Assembly (NCBI RefSeq): GCF_026011795.1
Contig: NZ_BRVS01000005.1
Span: 310,001-374,000, forward strand
DNA from: Arthrobacter mangrovi
Lineage (GTDB): Bacteria > Actinomycetota > Actinomycetes > Actinomycetales > Micrococcaceae
Direction of reading: 5' to 3'
Length of the DNA: 64,000 nucleotides
Below the pieces are notes generated by a model. The model did not search any database and was not told where the DNA came from. It saw only the letters and a list, made by a program, of their open reading frames with translations. Both the position numbers and the translations under genes were made by a program. Position 1 is the first letter of the stretch, and each line of letters starts with the position of its first letter. Below are positions 8,408 through 17,700 of the stretch, piece after piece.

Positions 8408-9072
8408 GCCGGATTCTGGTGATCGAGGACGAGGAGCGCATCAGCTCTTTCGTCGCCAAGGGACTGAAGTCGGCCGGCTATGTGCCCAGCGTGGCCGCCA
8501 CCGGCCGCGAGGGCTACCACCTGGCGATGACGGGAGACTTCGAGCTGATCGTGCTGGACCTCGGCCTGCCCGACCAGGACGGATTCACCGTGCTGCGGCG
8601 CATCCGGGAGGCCCGCAACGGTACCCCCGTCATCATCCTGACGGCCCGCAGCTCCGTGGACGATACGGTGGCCGGCCTGGAAAACGGTGCCGATGACTAC
8701 ATGGCCAAGCCGTTCCGCTTCGAGGAACTGCTGGCCCGCGTGCGCCTCCGCCTTCGGACCGACCCTCCGTCCGTGGACCTGGGCCTCCTGTCCAGCGGCG
8801 ACCTCCAGCTGGACCTGCGCATGCGCCGGGCGACCGTCGGCGGCAAGGAAGTCGATCTGTCGGCGCGCGAATTCGCGCTGGCCGAAGCCTTCCTGCGCAA
8901 CCCCGGCCAGGTGCTGAGCCGCGAGCAGCTGCTCTCCAGGGTCTGGGGCTACGACTTCGACCCGGGTTCGAACGTCGTCGACGTCTACGTCCGGTACCTG
9001 CGCAACAAGCTCGGGGCCGAGCGTTTCGCCACCGTCCGGGGCGTGGGCTACCGCCTGGCGGCCGACAGCTGA
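8404..9072 (+). CDS. OmpR/PhoB-family response regulator
   Basis: 222 residues. The receiver domain has the acidic pair after ILVIEDEE, phospho-acceptor Asp52 in LIVLDLGLPDQDGF and Lys102 in MAKPFRFEELL. The C-terminal winged-helix domain has VDLSAREFALAEAFLRNPGQVLSREQLLSRVWGY split over two helices, then VDVYVRYLRNKLG. It is coupled to the kinase gene through a GTGA overlap. Its 3' end overlaps the convergent phosphotransferase gene by 25 bp. Likely target: the direct repeats at 6532-6553 (autoregulation, inferred). Confidence 0.93.
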   Translation: MSRILVIEDEERISSFVAKGLKSAGYVPSVAATGREGYHLAMTGDFELIVLDLGLPDQDGFTVLRRIREARNGTPVIILTARSSVDDTVAGLENGADDYMAKPFRFEELLARVRLRLRTDPPSVDLGLLSSGDLQLDLRMRRATVGGKEVDLSAREFALAEAFLRNPGQVLSREQLLSRVWGYDFDPGSNVVDVYVRYLRNKLGAERFATVRGVGYRLAADS

Positions 9073-10274
9073 TCGGCCTGCGCGGCCAGTTCCTCCGCGG
9101 CCTGCAGCCGTTGCAGCGCGTCCGCCTCCCAGCTCCCGCCGGCTGTCTTGGCGCCGGCGATCAGGGACAGCGCGACCCCTGCCGCCCGGCCGCGCAGGCC
9201 CGCCGGGTCCACCTCGGTGTCGAATGCCCGCAGGAATCTCTCCATCGCCTCGGGCACGTGCACGTACGCGCTGTGCACGGCCGGCAGGACGGCCACGTGC
9301 CCGATGAAGCAGGCGAGATCGTCCACCAGATGTCCCGGGCCGAGCGAGTCCACGTCGAGGAGGCCGGTGATCCGGCCGCCGTCAACCAGGATGTTGGCTT
9401 CGTAGAAGTCGCCGTGCGTCGGCACCAGGGGGCCGGCGTCGGTCGTCGACAGCAGGTTCCGGACGCTTTCGGCCAGCCGGAAGATGCGGTCCTGCTCCCC
9501 CGGCAGCACCGCCGCCGCAGCCTTCGCGTAGTCCGCGGCCCGCTCGGCCCACGCCGGCCTGCGGGACAGGCCGAGCACGTCTTCCGGCAGCCTGCGCAGC
9601 AGCGAGACCAGGGTTTGCGGATCGAGGTCCTGTGCTCCGTCGTCCATCAGGGCCTGGGCCAGCGGAGTACCTGCCGCCTCGCGCAGGATGGCGACTCCCG
9701 CGCCCGGTCCGGGCAGCGCCTCCGGAGCGGGAATGCCCGCCTCGATTAGCATCCGGTGGCGGCGCAGCAGGGCCTGCGCGCGGTCCGGCCGGACCACCTT
9801 GATGAACACCCGGTTCTGTCCCTGCGCCGCAGTCAGGACCGCACGGCGCAGCGGCCGGTAATTGACCATATGCAGATCCGCGGTTCCACCGCCGAAGGCC
9901 GCCGCGGCCACCGCGGCGGGATCGCACGCGGCGGGAAGCCCGGCCAGCACCGGATCCGCCGGATACAGCCACGCCGTGAGGTTGATGCCTTCCTTCTGCA
10001 GGCGCACCATGGGCAGCCCGCATTCGGGCACGTTCGAACTGGTGATGCAGACGTACTCGGTCCGGTTGGGCCGGTCCGCGAACGCCACGTCGACACTGTA
10101 GATGCCGGTCGCCCCTGCTCCCGGCCGGTGCTGGAGTTTGGCCAGATGCCAGGATCGGACAGAGCCACCGAGGGAGTTGACGGCCAGCTCGAGGGGCTCC
10201 TCCATGGCAGGGCTCTCCAGGAGTTCGATCCCTGCCGTCTCGTCAGCGACGGCCCCGAGGCCCTTGATGTCCAT
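9048..10274 (-). CDS. Aminoglycoside phosphotransferase/maltokinase-type kinase-fold protein
   Basis: 408 residues from MDIKGLGAVADE. The C-terminal half is an APH-fold kinase: the Brenner-type catalytic loop VPTHGDFYEANIL with catalytic Asp is followed by the metal-binding LLDVDSLGPGHLVDDLACF. FIKVVRPD near the middle is the likely ATP-binding lysine strand. The N-terminal half resembles the cap region of maltokinase-like proteins. It probably phosphorylates a small molecule such as a sugar or amino alcohol. The substrate cannot be assigned, and an antibiotic-resistance role is not implied. Confidence 0.75.
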   Translation of the reverse strand: MDIKGLGAVADETAGIELLESPAMEEPLELAVNSLGGSVRSWHLAKLQHRPGAGATGIYSVDVAFADRPNRTEYVCITSSNVPECGLPMVRLQKEGINLTAWLYPADPVLAGLPAACDPAAVAAAAFGGGTADLHMVNYRPLRRAVLTAAQGQNRVFIKVVRPDRAQALLRRHRMLIEAGIPAPEALPGPGAGVAILREAAGTPLAQALMDDGAQDLDPQTLVSLLRRLPEDVLGLSRRPAWAERAADYAKAAAAVLPGEQDRIFRLAESVRNLLSTTDAGPLVPTHGDFYEANILVDGGRITGLLDVDSLGPGHLVDDLACFIGHVAVLPAVHSAYVHVPEAMERFLRAFDTEVDPAGLRGRAAGVALSLIAGAKTAGGSWEADALQRLQAAEELAAQADQLSAARR

Positions 10275-10330
10275 AGGTTCCGTCTTACCATCCCCGGGAC
10301 GGGACGGCAGCACCTGCAAGCGGGTGGAAA

Positions 10331-11245
10331 TCAGGCGCGCCGGCGCTGCAGCACGTCGTCCAGGTTGAGCCGGTTGGCACGCTCCTCGCGGGGCGCGGCA
10401 GCGGGCAGTTCAACCTTCGGCGCGACGGCTGCCTGCTTGATCGGAGTCTTCAGCGTCGGCTTTTTCTCTTCCGGCACCGGGAGCGGTTCCGGAGCCGGCC
10501 GTTCCACCTTGGCCGACTGGGTGTAGGTGGGCTTCGGAACCTCCACCGGCTGCCACGGCGTACCGGATTCCGGCTCGGGGCGGCGGGCTGCTTCCGCCTC
10601 CACAGCAACCTTTCGGGCTTCGGCGCGCAGGACCTCCGCGGTCAGCGGCGCCGGCGCTGCGGGTTCCTCGACCCCCGCCGCGGCGTCGAACAATACTGTC
10701 TCGCGGCGCGGAGCGGCGGGCACCTGTTCGGGAACCACGGGGCCCATCGCCTCTTCGAAGGCGCGGGACACGCGTGCTTCCGCTTTGCGGCGGCGATCCC
10801 TGCGGGCCAGAGTGCGCAGGACGACGACGACGGCGGCCACCGTCAGCAGCGCAAAGCCCGGAACGCTTCCGGAGACGGCCCCGAACAGTGCCAGTCCGCC
10901 GCCGATGACCAGGGTGACGAGTGCCGCAGCTCCCAGCAGGGCCAGGGCTGTACGACCATAGCGGATCTTCAGCGGCGCCGGTGCGGCCGGCCGGGCGGCA
11001 GCCGCCGGCGCATGGCTGCCGCGCAGCGGCGCTGGGTGCGTGTTTCCGGTATGGGCGGTGTTTTCCATGATGATCCCCTGTGGGCCACTTCCCGTGGCGA
11101 TTGCGGGCACTGGTTCAAAAGTCATTGACGGGCCGCCGGCTTCGGCGAGGCTGCCGGCGCGTTGGAAACGAAGCAGGTACGGCCCTACCCAGACAAGCCA
11201 GAGCCCCACGATCGCTACAAAGATCACTGAGCTCTGAATGTCCAT
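10331..11245 (-). CDS. Membrane protein of unknown function
   Basis: 304 residues from MDIQSSVIFVAIVG. An N-terminal helix (about 5-24) is followed by a cytoplasmic or linker segment, then two adjacent helices around 100-150 (LALLGAAALVTLVIGGGLAL and the following FALLTVAAVVVVL), then a Lys/Glu/Pro/Ala-rich tail ending NRLNLDDVLQRRRA. The conserved-looking C-terminal motif suggests binding to a partner. It lies downstream of the rimJ- and galU-like genes on the same strand. No family name recognised. Confidence 0.7.
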   Translation of the reverse strand: MDIQSSVIFVAIVGLWLVWVGPYLLRFQRAGSLAEAGGPSMTFEPVPAIATGSGPQGIIMENTAHTGNTHPAPLRGSHAPAAAARPAAPAPLKIRYGRTALALLGAAALVTLVIGGGLALFGAVSGSVPGFALLTVAAVVVVLRTLARRDRRRKAEARVSRAFEEAMGPVVPEQVPAAPRRETVLFDAAAGVEEPAAPAPLTAEVLRAEARKVAVEAEAARRPEPESGTPWQPVEVPKPTYTQSAKVERPAPEPLPVPEEKKPTLKTPIKQAAVAPKVELPAAAPREERANRLNLDDVLQRRRA

Positions 11246-11333
11246 TCTCACACCGTAGGAGCCAAAACATGCCCCGCGCGGCATTGCCCCCGGTGTGTCG
11301 GCCAAACGGGTCGAAAGCGGGCAAATCAGCAGG

Positions 11334-11960
11334 TCAGCGGTGCTGGCCGCCGTCGTGGAGCCAGCGGGTCAGCAGCCCTTCCGGCACCTCTTCCGCGGTC
11401 AGCGCGAAGCTGCGGTGGTCCGCCCAGGCACCGTTGATGTGGAGGTACCTTGGCCGCAACCCCTCGTCGCGGAAACCGAGCTTCTCCACCACGCGCAGGC
11501 TGGCCGCGTTCTCCGGCCGGATGTTGATCTCCATCCGGTGCAGCCCAAGCACCCGGAAGCAATGGTCCGTTGCCATCGCCACCGCCGTCGGCGCGATTCC
11601 GCGGCCCGCCGAGCCCTGATCCACCCAGTATCCGAGCGTAGCCATCAAGGCCGACCCCCAGACGATGCTGGAAACCGTCAGCTGCCCGACAATCACCGGC
11701 TCGCGCGCGGCTCCGCGGCGCTCGGCAATCACCCATGGCAGCGCCGTCGCCAGTTTTGCCTGCCGGTTCAGGGAACGCACCATTTCCCCGAAGCCGGGCA
11801 GCTGGCCGCCCGGCTGGGGATTGGATGCCTCCCAGGGAGCCAGCCACGCCGCATTGCGCTGGCGCAGCTGTAGCCATTCCCGCTTGTCCCGGTGATAAAT
11901 GGGCCGCAGCAGCAGGTCCCCGCATTCGACCGTCGCAGGCCAGATGGCAGAACTCAGCAC
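11334..11960 (-). CDS. GNAT family acetyltransferase, RimJ/RimL-like
   Basis: 208 residues, GTG start at 11960. GNAT features include WQ-type N-terminal residues (LLLRPIYHRDKREWLQLR), a central GQLTVSSIVWGSALMATLGYWV segment, then RGIAPTAVAMATDHCF (acetyl-CoA pyrophosphate loop) and LHRMEINIRPENAASLRVVEKLGF, the typical RimJ/RimL end. It acetylates the N-terminal amine of a protein or a small molecule using acetyl-CoA; the target is not readable. It lies 17 bp downstream of galU. Confidence 0.85.
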   Translation of the reverse strand: MLSSAIWPATVECGDLLLRPIYHRDKREWLQLRQRNAAWLAPWEASNPQPGGQLPGFGEMVRSLNRQAKLATALPWVIAERRGAAREPVIVGQLTVSSIVWGSALMATLGYWVDQGSAGRGIAPTAVAMATDHCFRVLGLHRMEINIRPENAASLRVVEKLGFRDEGLRPRYLHINGAWADHRSFALTAEEVPEGLLTRWLHDGGQHR

Positions 11961-11977
11961 TGCGGCACCCTGCGGCC

Positions 11978-12880
11978 CTAGGCCTGGGAACCCTCGATGA
12001 ACTGCTTCAGCCAGGACCGCAGGTCCTCGCCGATATCCGCACGGTCCGAGGCAATGGTGACGACGGCCTTGAGGTAGCTGAGCTTATCGCCCGTGTCGTA
12101 GCGGCGGCCGCGGAATACCACGCCGTAGACCCCGCCGCCTTCACCTTCGGACGCAGCCAGCGTCTGCAGTGCATCGGTCAGCTGGATTTCGCCGCCGCGT
12201 CCCGGGCCGGTCTCTTCGAGGACATCGAACACCGCCGGGTGCAGCACGTAGCGGCCGATGACAGCCAGGTTGGAGGGAGCCTCATCGGCCGAGGGCTTCT
12301 CCACCATCTTGTTGATCCGGACGAAGTCTTCGCCGTCCACCGCGGTCACGTCGGCGCAGCCGTAGGCGCTGATTTCGGATGGCTCCACCTCCAGCAGGGC
12401 CACAACCGAGCCGCCGGTCTTCTCCTGGACCGCAATCATGCGGCTGAGCAGCCCGTCATTCTCGTCGATCAGGTCGTCGCCGAGCAGCACGGCGAAAGGC
12501 TCGTCGCCCACGTGCTGGCGCGAACGCAGGACGGCATGCCCCAGCCCCTTCGGGTCACCCTGCCGGACGTAGTGGATATCAGCCAGCTCCGAGGCCTCCC
12601 GGACGGCTGCCAGCTTGTCCAGGTCGCCCTTCTTTTCCAGCGTCTGCTCGATGAAAGGCACGCGGTCAAAGTGGTCTTCCAAAGGCCGCTTGTTGCGCCC
12701 GGTGATCATCAGGACGTCGTTGATCCCGGCCCGGACGGCTTCCTCGACCACGTACTGGATGGCGGGCTTGTCCACCACCGGCAGCATCTCTTTGGGCATG
12801 GCCTTGGTGGCGGGCAGGAATCGTGTCCCGAGGCCGGCGGCCGGAATGACGGCTTTGCGTACAGTGCTTGGAGACTTCAT
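11978..12880 (-). CDS. galU: UTP-glucose-1-phosphate uridylyltransferase
   Basis: 300 residues from MKSPSTVRKAVIPAAGLG. It has the nucleotidyltransferase signature AAGLGTRFLPATKAMPKEMLP (split around residues 13-33), VDKPAIQYVVEEA, FAVLLGDDLID and the GRGGEIQLTDAL motif, matching bacterial GalU over its full length. It makes UDP-glucose from UTP and glucose-1-phosphate for cell-envelope glycans and trehalose. It is divergent from the folate cyclo-ligase gene. An ATG 18 bp upstream is a possible alternative start. Confidence 0.95.
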   Translation of the reverse strand: MKSPSTVRKAVIPAAGLGTRFLPATKAMPKEMLPVVDKPAIQYVVEEAVRAGINDVLMITGRNKRPLEDHFDRVPFIEQTLEKKGDLDKLAAVREASELADIHYVRQGDPKGLGHAVLRSRQHVGDEPFAVLLGDDLIDENDGLLSRMIAVQEKTGGSVVALLEVEPSEISAYGCADVTAVDGEDFVRINKMVEKPSADEAPSNLAVIGRYVLHPAVFDVLEETGPGRGGEIQLTDALQTLAASEGEGGGVYGVVFRGRRYDTGDKLSYLKAVVTIASDRADIGEDLRSWLKQFIEGSQA

Positions 12881-12978
12881 GAGCTCAAGCGTACCCAAGG
12901 GCCCTGAGATTCAGCACCACTATGACGATTCCGGCGCCTGTCGGGGCGGCAGTTCAGCGGCTGTGGCAGGATCGACCC

Positions 12979-13593
12979 ATGACCACGATGGACAAGGAAA
13001 CAGCCCGCCGGCATTTCCGCGACTTGCGCCGCGGCATGACCGAATACGAGCGCCAGGAAGCAGCCCGGGCGCTGTGCGACGTCATCATGGAGGGGCTGGC
13101 GCCGCTCGGGATTGCCCCGGGCCGGACTGTCGCGGCCTACTTGTCCACCGGGCCCGAGCCGTCCACGGACCTGCTCCTGCCGGCGCTGGAAAAGGCGGGG
13201 TACGACATCCTCGTACCGGTCTGCGAACCCGGGTACCAGTTGAGCTGGACCCGGTGGTACGACGGCGTGGAACTGGTCCGCAGCCCGCGGGCCTGGGTCT
13301 ATGAACCGGTAGGTGAACGGCTGGCCAACAGTGTCATGGCCGGGGTCGACCTGCTCCTGATCCCGGGCCTGGCCGTGGACAGCAACGGCAACCGGATGGG
13401 CCAGGGCGGCGGTTACTACGACCGGTTCCTTGCCGCGCTCGAGACCCTGCCGTCCAGGCCGCGGAAAGCCGGCGTGTTCTATTCCCATGAAGTCGTGCCC
13501 GCCGGCACCTTCGAAGTCACGAATCTGGACGCCCCGCTCGAGGGCGCGGTCTCCACGGACGGGTGGACATGGTTTGATCCGCAGACGGTGTAG
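12979..13593 (+). CDS. 5-formyltetrahydrofolate cyclo-ligase
   Basis: 204 residues from MTTMDKETARRHFRDLRR. Family motifs are RGMTEYERQEAARAL near the N-terminus, VAAYLSTGPEPSTDLLLPAL and the nucleotide-binding GLAVDSNGNRMGQGGGYYDRFL. It converts 5-formyl-THF to 5,10-methenyl-THF with ATP. Its stop codon overlaps the -10 box of the CIRCE-containing promoter of the next gene, so fmdB can be transcribed separately. Confidence 0.93.
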   Translation: MTTMDKETARRHFRDLRRGMTEYERQEAARALCDVIMEGLAPLGIAPGRTVAAYLSTGPEPSTDLLLPALEKAGYDILVPVCEPGYQLSWTRWYDGVELVRSPRAWVYEPVGERLANSVMAGVDLLLIPGLAVDSNGNRMGQGGGYYDRFLAALETLPSRPRKAGVFYSHEVVPAGTFEVTNLDAPLEGAVSTDGWTWFDPQTV

Positions 13594-13622
13594 AATTAGC
13601 ACTCGGAATCTCCGAGTGCCAA
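13591..13622 (+). promoter_or_regulatory. -10 box plus CIRCE operator (HrcA site) upstream of fmdB
   Basis: TTAGCACTC (13596-13604), nine bases, GAGTGCCAA (13614-13622): the CIRCE consensus TTAGCACTC-N9-GAGTGCTAA with one mismatch. A -10-like TAGAAT (13591-13596) abuts it and includes the stop codon of the upstream gene, so HrcA bound here would block initiation. The element matches the sites upstream of groES in this window. Strong sequence match; regulation inferred. Confidence 0.85.
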
Positions 13623-13673
13623 CACTGGCCGCCCGGAGCGTCCCGGACCAAGATTTTTTCCAGGAGGATAACC

Positions 13674-13982
13674 GTGCCTACCTACGCCTATGCGTGCAAA
13701 GACTGCGGCCATGCGTTCGAGATCCAGCAGTCCTTCAGCGATGACTCACTGACCGTCTGCCCGGAATGCTCGGGAACACTGCGCAAGAAGTTCAACAGCG
13801 TGGGCGTGGTCTTCAAGGGATCCGGTTTCTACCGGACCGATTCCCGGGACTCCAAGAGCACCAGCACGGTGCCGGCTGCCTCGGCCAAGAGCGAGGGCGG
13901 CTCCGCTTCGGATTCCTCGTCGTCCTCGTCGGCCGCATCGAAGGCACCGGCTTCGACCGCGCCGGCGGCCGCCGCCAGCTAA
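13674..13982 (+). CDS. FmdB family zinc-ribbon protein
   Basis: 102 residues, GTG start at 13674 after CAGGAGG. The first 55 residues form the FmdB/CxxC-CxxC zinc ribbon: MPTYAYACKDCGHAFEIQQ and LTVCPECSGTLRKKFNSVG, then VFKGSGFYRTDSR. The C-terminal 45 residues are Ser/Ala/Lys-rich and disordered. FmdB proteins are small zinc-binding proteins of uncertain role, once described as regulators. The CIRCE element upstream suggests heat-shock (HrcA) control here, which would hint at a role in proteostasis (inference). Confidence 0.88.
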   Translation: MPTYAYACKDCGHAFEIQQSFSDDSLTVCPECSGTLRKKFNSVGVVFKGSGFYRTDSRDSKSTSTVPAASAKSEGGSASDSSSSSSAASKAPASTAPAAAAS

Positions 13983-14026
13983 AACCGCCGGGGTTTCCCG
14001 CCTTAGCTGTTCCTCCACAGCACCTG

Positions 14027-14060
14027 CAGCCGTCCCGCTTGCCCACAAGCGGGACGGCTG
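14027..14060 (+). terminator. Hairpin terminator downstream of fmdB
   Basis: CAGCCGTCCCGCTT and AAGCGGGACGGCTG form a 14-bp perfect stem with a 6-nt loop (gcccac), 44 bases after the fmdB stop. There is no long T run, as is common in high-GC actinobacteria. Confidence 0.75.
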
Positions 14061-14099
14061 TCCTGTTGCAGGCCCGTGCGGCCGAAATAATCTGGCGCC

Positions 14100-14759
14100 A
14101 TGCAGCGTACTTCTCCGGCAGGAATGGCCCGCCTGGTGCGGCGCACCGTCAGACGGCACTACCGCCTCCTCGCGGCCATTTGTTTCTGCGCCGCCGCGGG
14201 TCTCGCCGTCCAGGCCCTGACGCCCGAACCGGTAGCGACCGTGCCCGTCATGGTTGCGGTCAGCGACCTTCCCGCAGGTACCGTCCTGGCGGACTCGGAT
14301 CTGCGCGCGGCCAGGGTGCCGGCTGCCGCCGTGCCACCGGGCGCGTCTGCATCCGCCGTCCAACTGGCCGGCCAGCGGCTGGCCTCGGCCCTGCGTGAGG
14401 GTTCCCCCGTGCTGGATACCTCGGTGGTCGGTCCGGGGTTGCTGGCCGGGGCCCCGCCGGGCACGGCCGCAGTGCCCGTGCGCCCCGCCGACAAGTCGAC
14501 GGTCCAGCTCGTGGCTCCCGGCCAGTTGGTGGACATCGTCCTGAGCACCGGCAACGGCTACGAGGACCCTGAAGAGACGCTGGTGCTGGCCGATGCCGTG
14601 CCGGTCCTCTGGAAGGCGGACACGGCCGGAACGGACGAAGGCCTGCTCGGCCCCCAGGAAAGCGACGGCCTCGTTGTGGTCGCGGCCTCACCATCGGAGG
14701 CCGCCGCGCTGGCCAGCGCGAGCAGCCGGGGCAAGGTCTTCCTGGTGCTGGTCGGCTAG
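14100..14759 (+). CDS. SAF-domain protein (CpaB/RcpC-like)
   Basis: 219 residues. One membrane helix (about residues 20-38, LLAAICFCAAAGLAVQ) is followed by a SAF domain starting VMVAVSDLPAGTVLADSDLR, with AGQRLASALREGSPVLDTSVV, then VPVRPADKSTVQLVAPGQLVD and VVAASPSEAAALASASSRG. This architecture is shared with CpaB/RcpC proteins of Flp-type pili, which bind periplasmic glycans. No other pilus gene is nearby, so the role is uncertain. An AT-rich TAATCT lies just before the ATG, compatible with a leaderless transcript. Confidence 0.8.
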   Translation: MQRTSPAGMARLVRRTVRRHYRLLAAICFCAAAGLAVQALTPEPVATVPVMVAVSDLPAGTVLADSDLRAARVPAAAVPPGASASAVQLAGQRLASALREGSPVLDTSVVGPGLLAGAPPGTAAVPVRPADKSTVQLVAPGQLVDIVLSTGNGYEDPEETLVLADAVPVLWKADTAGTDEGLLGPQESDGLVVVAASPSEAAALASASSRGKVFLVLVG

Positions 14760-14773
14760 TGCCGGCGCAAGGC

Positions 14774-17700
14774 TCAGCCCCAGTGCGGGGGCCGCTGCTC
14801 CTTCAGCCACGCATCCCGGTCCTGCTCCCGCTCGCCCCACGAACGGGGGTCGTCTTCGGCAGCCTTCGCGGGGATGGCACGTTCGCGCAGTGCCTTGCGG
14901 GTCAGCATCTCCCGCCTGTCGGACGCTTCTCCAGCGCCTGCTTCGACTGCCTCGTCGCCGCCCTCCGCGGCACCGTCCGCTTCATCGGCACTGTCAGCGC
15001 CCTCGGCGCCCGCAGAGCTGTCACTAACCTCAGCGCTGTCACCGCCGTCAGCACCGGAGGGTGTTCCACCGCCTGCCGGCTGGGCCCCGTCTTCGGGCAC
15101 CGCCGCGGCATCCTTCGCTGCATGGTCGTGCGCAGGCGCCTCCCCATCCCGGCCGGCAGCGCCGAACGGACGCTTCGGCGCCTCGTCGGCGCGCGCGGCC
15201 GCCGGCGAAGTCCGGCGTCCGGCCTTGGCCTCGTCCGGTTCCCGCAGTCCCAAGTATCCTCCGATCAGCCGGGCGCACTGGTTCGGATCCGTGAAGACCT
15301 CGATCGTCCACAGCGTCAGGGGGCGCCAGCCCAGCCGTTCGAGCTGCTGCGGACGGAGCCGGCTCCGCTCACGCACGGTCATATTCAAGTATTGCTCCGT
15401 GCCGTCCGATTCGAGCGCCACGGGCAGGCCGGGATCCCGGTCGTTGGCGACGTGGTCCGGATCGGCGGCCGCGACGATGTCCAGCACGCCGTGGTAGTGG
15501 TCCTTCACCCGGGCGCCGTGGCTCCGAATGCGCTCCACGAGGTCGGCCACCAGCGGATCCTCGATGCCGGCCGCGAACCGCTGTTTCTGGCCGTATCCGG
15601 GCAGCATCGCCCTGCTGATCAGCTCGAGGAAGTCGGCCGCGCCGTGGCTGAGCCGGTCTGCATCGAGGTCCTCGGGGCGGAAGCAGGTGAGCACGTGCAG
15701 GTTGTGCCGCGCACGGGTCATCGCCATGGCGAACCGGTTCCGGCCGTCGGGTTCGGACAGCGGCCCGAAGTTGTGGACCGCACGGCCATGGGGCGTCCGG
15801 CCGTAGCCGAGGGAGAAAATGATGTCGTCGCGGACCAAACCGGAGGCACGTTCCACCGGGACGACGCGGAACGACTCGTCCGCCCTCTGGAAGAACTCCG
15901 CCGCGTCCGGATGGTTGGGCAGCTGGAGCCGGATCGCTTCGCCGATCCGGGCGGCGTGCCGCAGCGTGGCGGTGACGACGGCGAGGGACCTCGCCGGCCG
16001 CAGCCGGGCATGTTCGAAGACCATGTCGACGACGCGGCTGATTTCGGCCGGGACGCTTTCGACCCCCTCGTGGCCGGCCCCGGGCAGGCCCGTGCCGTCC
16101 GGTAGGTACTCGACCGTCAGTCCTCCGCCGCCGGTCAGTTCGGCGGCCGAGGGCAGCCGGGTCAGGGAACCTCCGTAGAAGCCTTCGCTCAGGGACTCCG
16201 CGAGGGCCAGATCCACCGCACGGTAGGCCGTGGTCAGCGGAAGCACCGGCAGGACCCTTTCCAGCGCATGGAATGCGCTGATCAACGGTTCCGGCTGGTC
16301 AGCGCCGCCCGCGGCCGGGCGGCGGTCCACGTTGACTTCGAATGGTTCGGCCGAGCCGAGCTGGCCGTCGCCGAAGGCGATGATCTGCGTCGCCCGGCAG
16401 ATGGCTCCAACGGCCGACTGCAGGCTGGTCGCCTCGGCATCGAGGATGATCACGGCATCGAACCGCTGGCCTGCGGGCAGCACCGCGGGCAGCACGAGCG
16501 GCGAGGCCGCCCACACAGGCACCAGGGTCGTCAGCAGCGAGCCCGACTGGTCGTTCAGGGCCGCCAGGGTCGGGTCGCCGGACTTGAGCAGTTCGCGCAG
16601 CCGTTCAGCTGTCTTGGGCTTGCTCTTGATGGCGTCGCGCCAGTTCTGCGCCAGTTCCCAGCGCAGCCTTGCAGGACCCGAGGCGATGTGGGCGTTGTCG
16701 GCCAGCCGGTAGACCGCTTCAAGCTTCCGCAGGTTGTCGCCGTCCGACATGGCCAGGTAGTCGTCGCCGCTGATCATGGCTTCCAGGGCGGACTGCCACC
16801 AGGCCAGATCCAGCTCCGAGCCTACGGCGGCCGCATCAACCTCGCGTTCGGCAAGGTCATCGAGCAGCTCGCCCAGACCCTGCTCACGCATCTGCTCGAG
16901 CAGCAGCGTCCGTTCAGGCAGGTGCACCAGCGTCTCGCGGTCGCCCGCCAGCGACTCGAGGTGGCTGGCGAGTTCACCCAGCTCCAGGTCCATCAGCCGG
17001 GCGACGTCCCCCGGCTCTGCCAGGACGGACCCGAGCTTGCCGAGCCGCTGGCGCACGTCGAGGTAGAAGCCGTTCAGTTCGGCCAGCCCGGAGGGCACGG
17101 ACGGATGGCGCTGCGTGGTCGCGTAGTCGGTCCACTGGGTCCGCTGTTCCTGAACCTCGATCAGGGATTGGTGGAGGTCGGCGATATGGACGCCCGGCCG
17201 CACGTATTCCTTCGCGACGCGGCGAAGCCTGGAGCGGGTCATCGAGCTCATCTCGATGCCGCGTTCCCGCCTCCAGCCGGAGGACGCCGTCGCCGAGATC
17301 AGGTCCGTGACCGGCCGGTCGAAAATGTCCGGAGTGAACTTGTCCAGGCTGCTGCGGACGGAAACCAGCAGCAGCAGCTGCTCGCCCCACTCGCGGAAGG
17401 TCACGCCGAGGGCGATGTTCGAAAGCTCGGCCGCACGCTCCATCTGGGTGCGAAGCTCCGGCAGGTCGCGGGCGAGGCCGGCGGCCAGCTCGTGGGCGTC
17501 CTCGGTTTCTTTCCTGTTGTGCAGCTTGGCGCCGAACCACGGGCTCGTCGTCGACGCTTTGCTGAAGCTGCCCAGTTCCGCAGCCCGGCGCAGCCGCCCC
17601 GTCAGCTCCGCGCGGTCCGTGATGCTGTCCAGGACGGAGCGCTTCAGCCGCACCGTCGTCGCGGGAGCCGGATCGAGGGAGGTCAGCTTGGCCAGCGACT

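Noticed and set aside
9048-10274. Aminoglycoside resistance gene
   Set aside because: The kinase fold is present, but the N-terminal half resembles maltokinase-like caps and the locus has no resistance context, so a resistance call is not supported.
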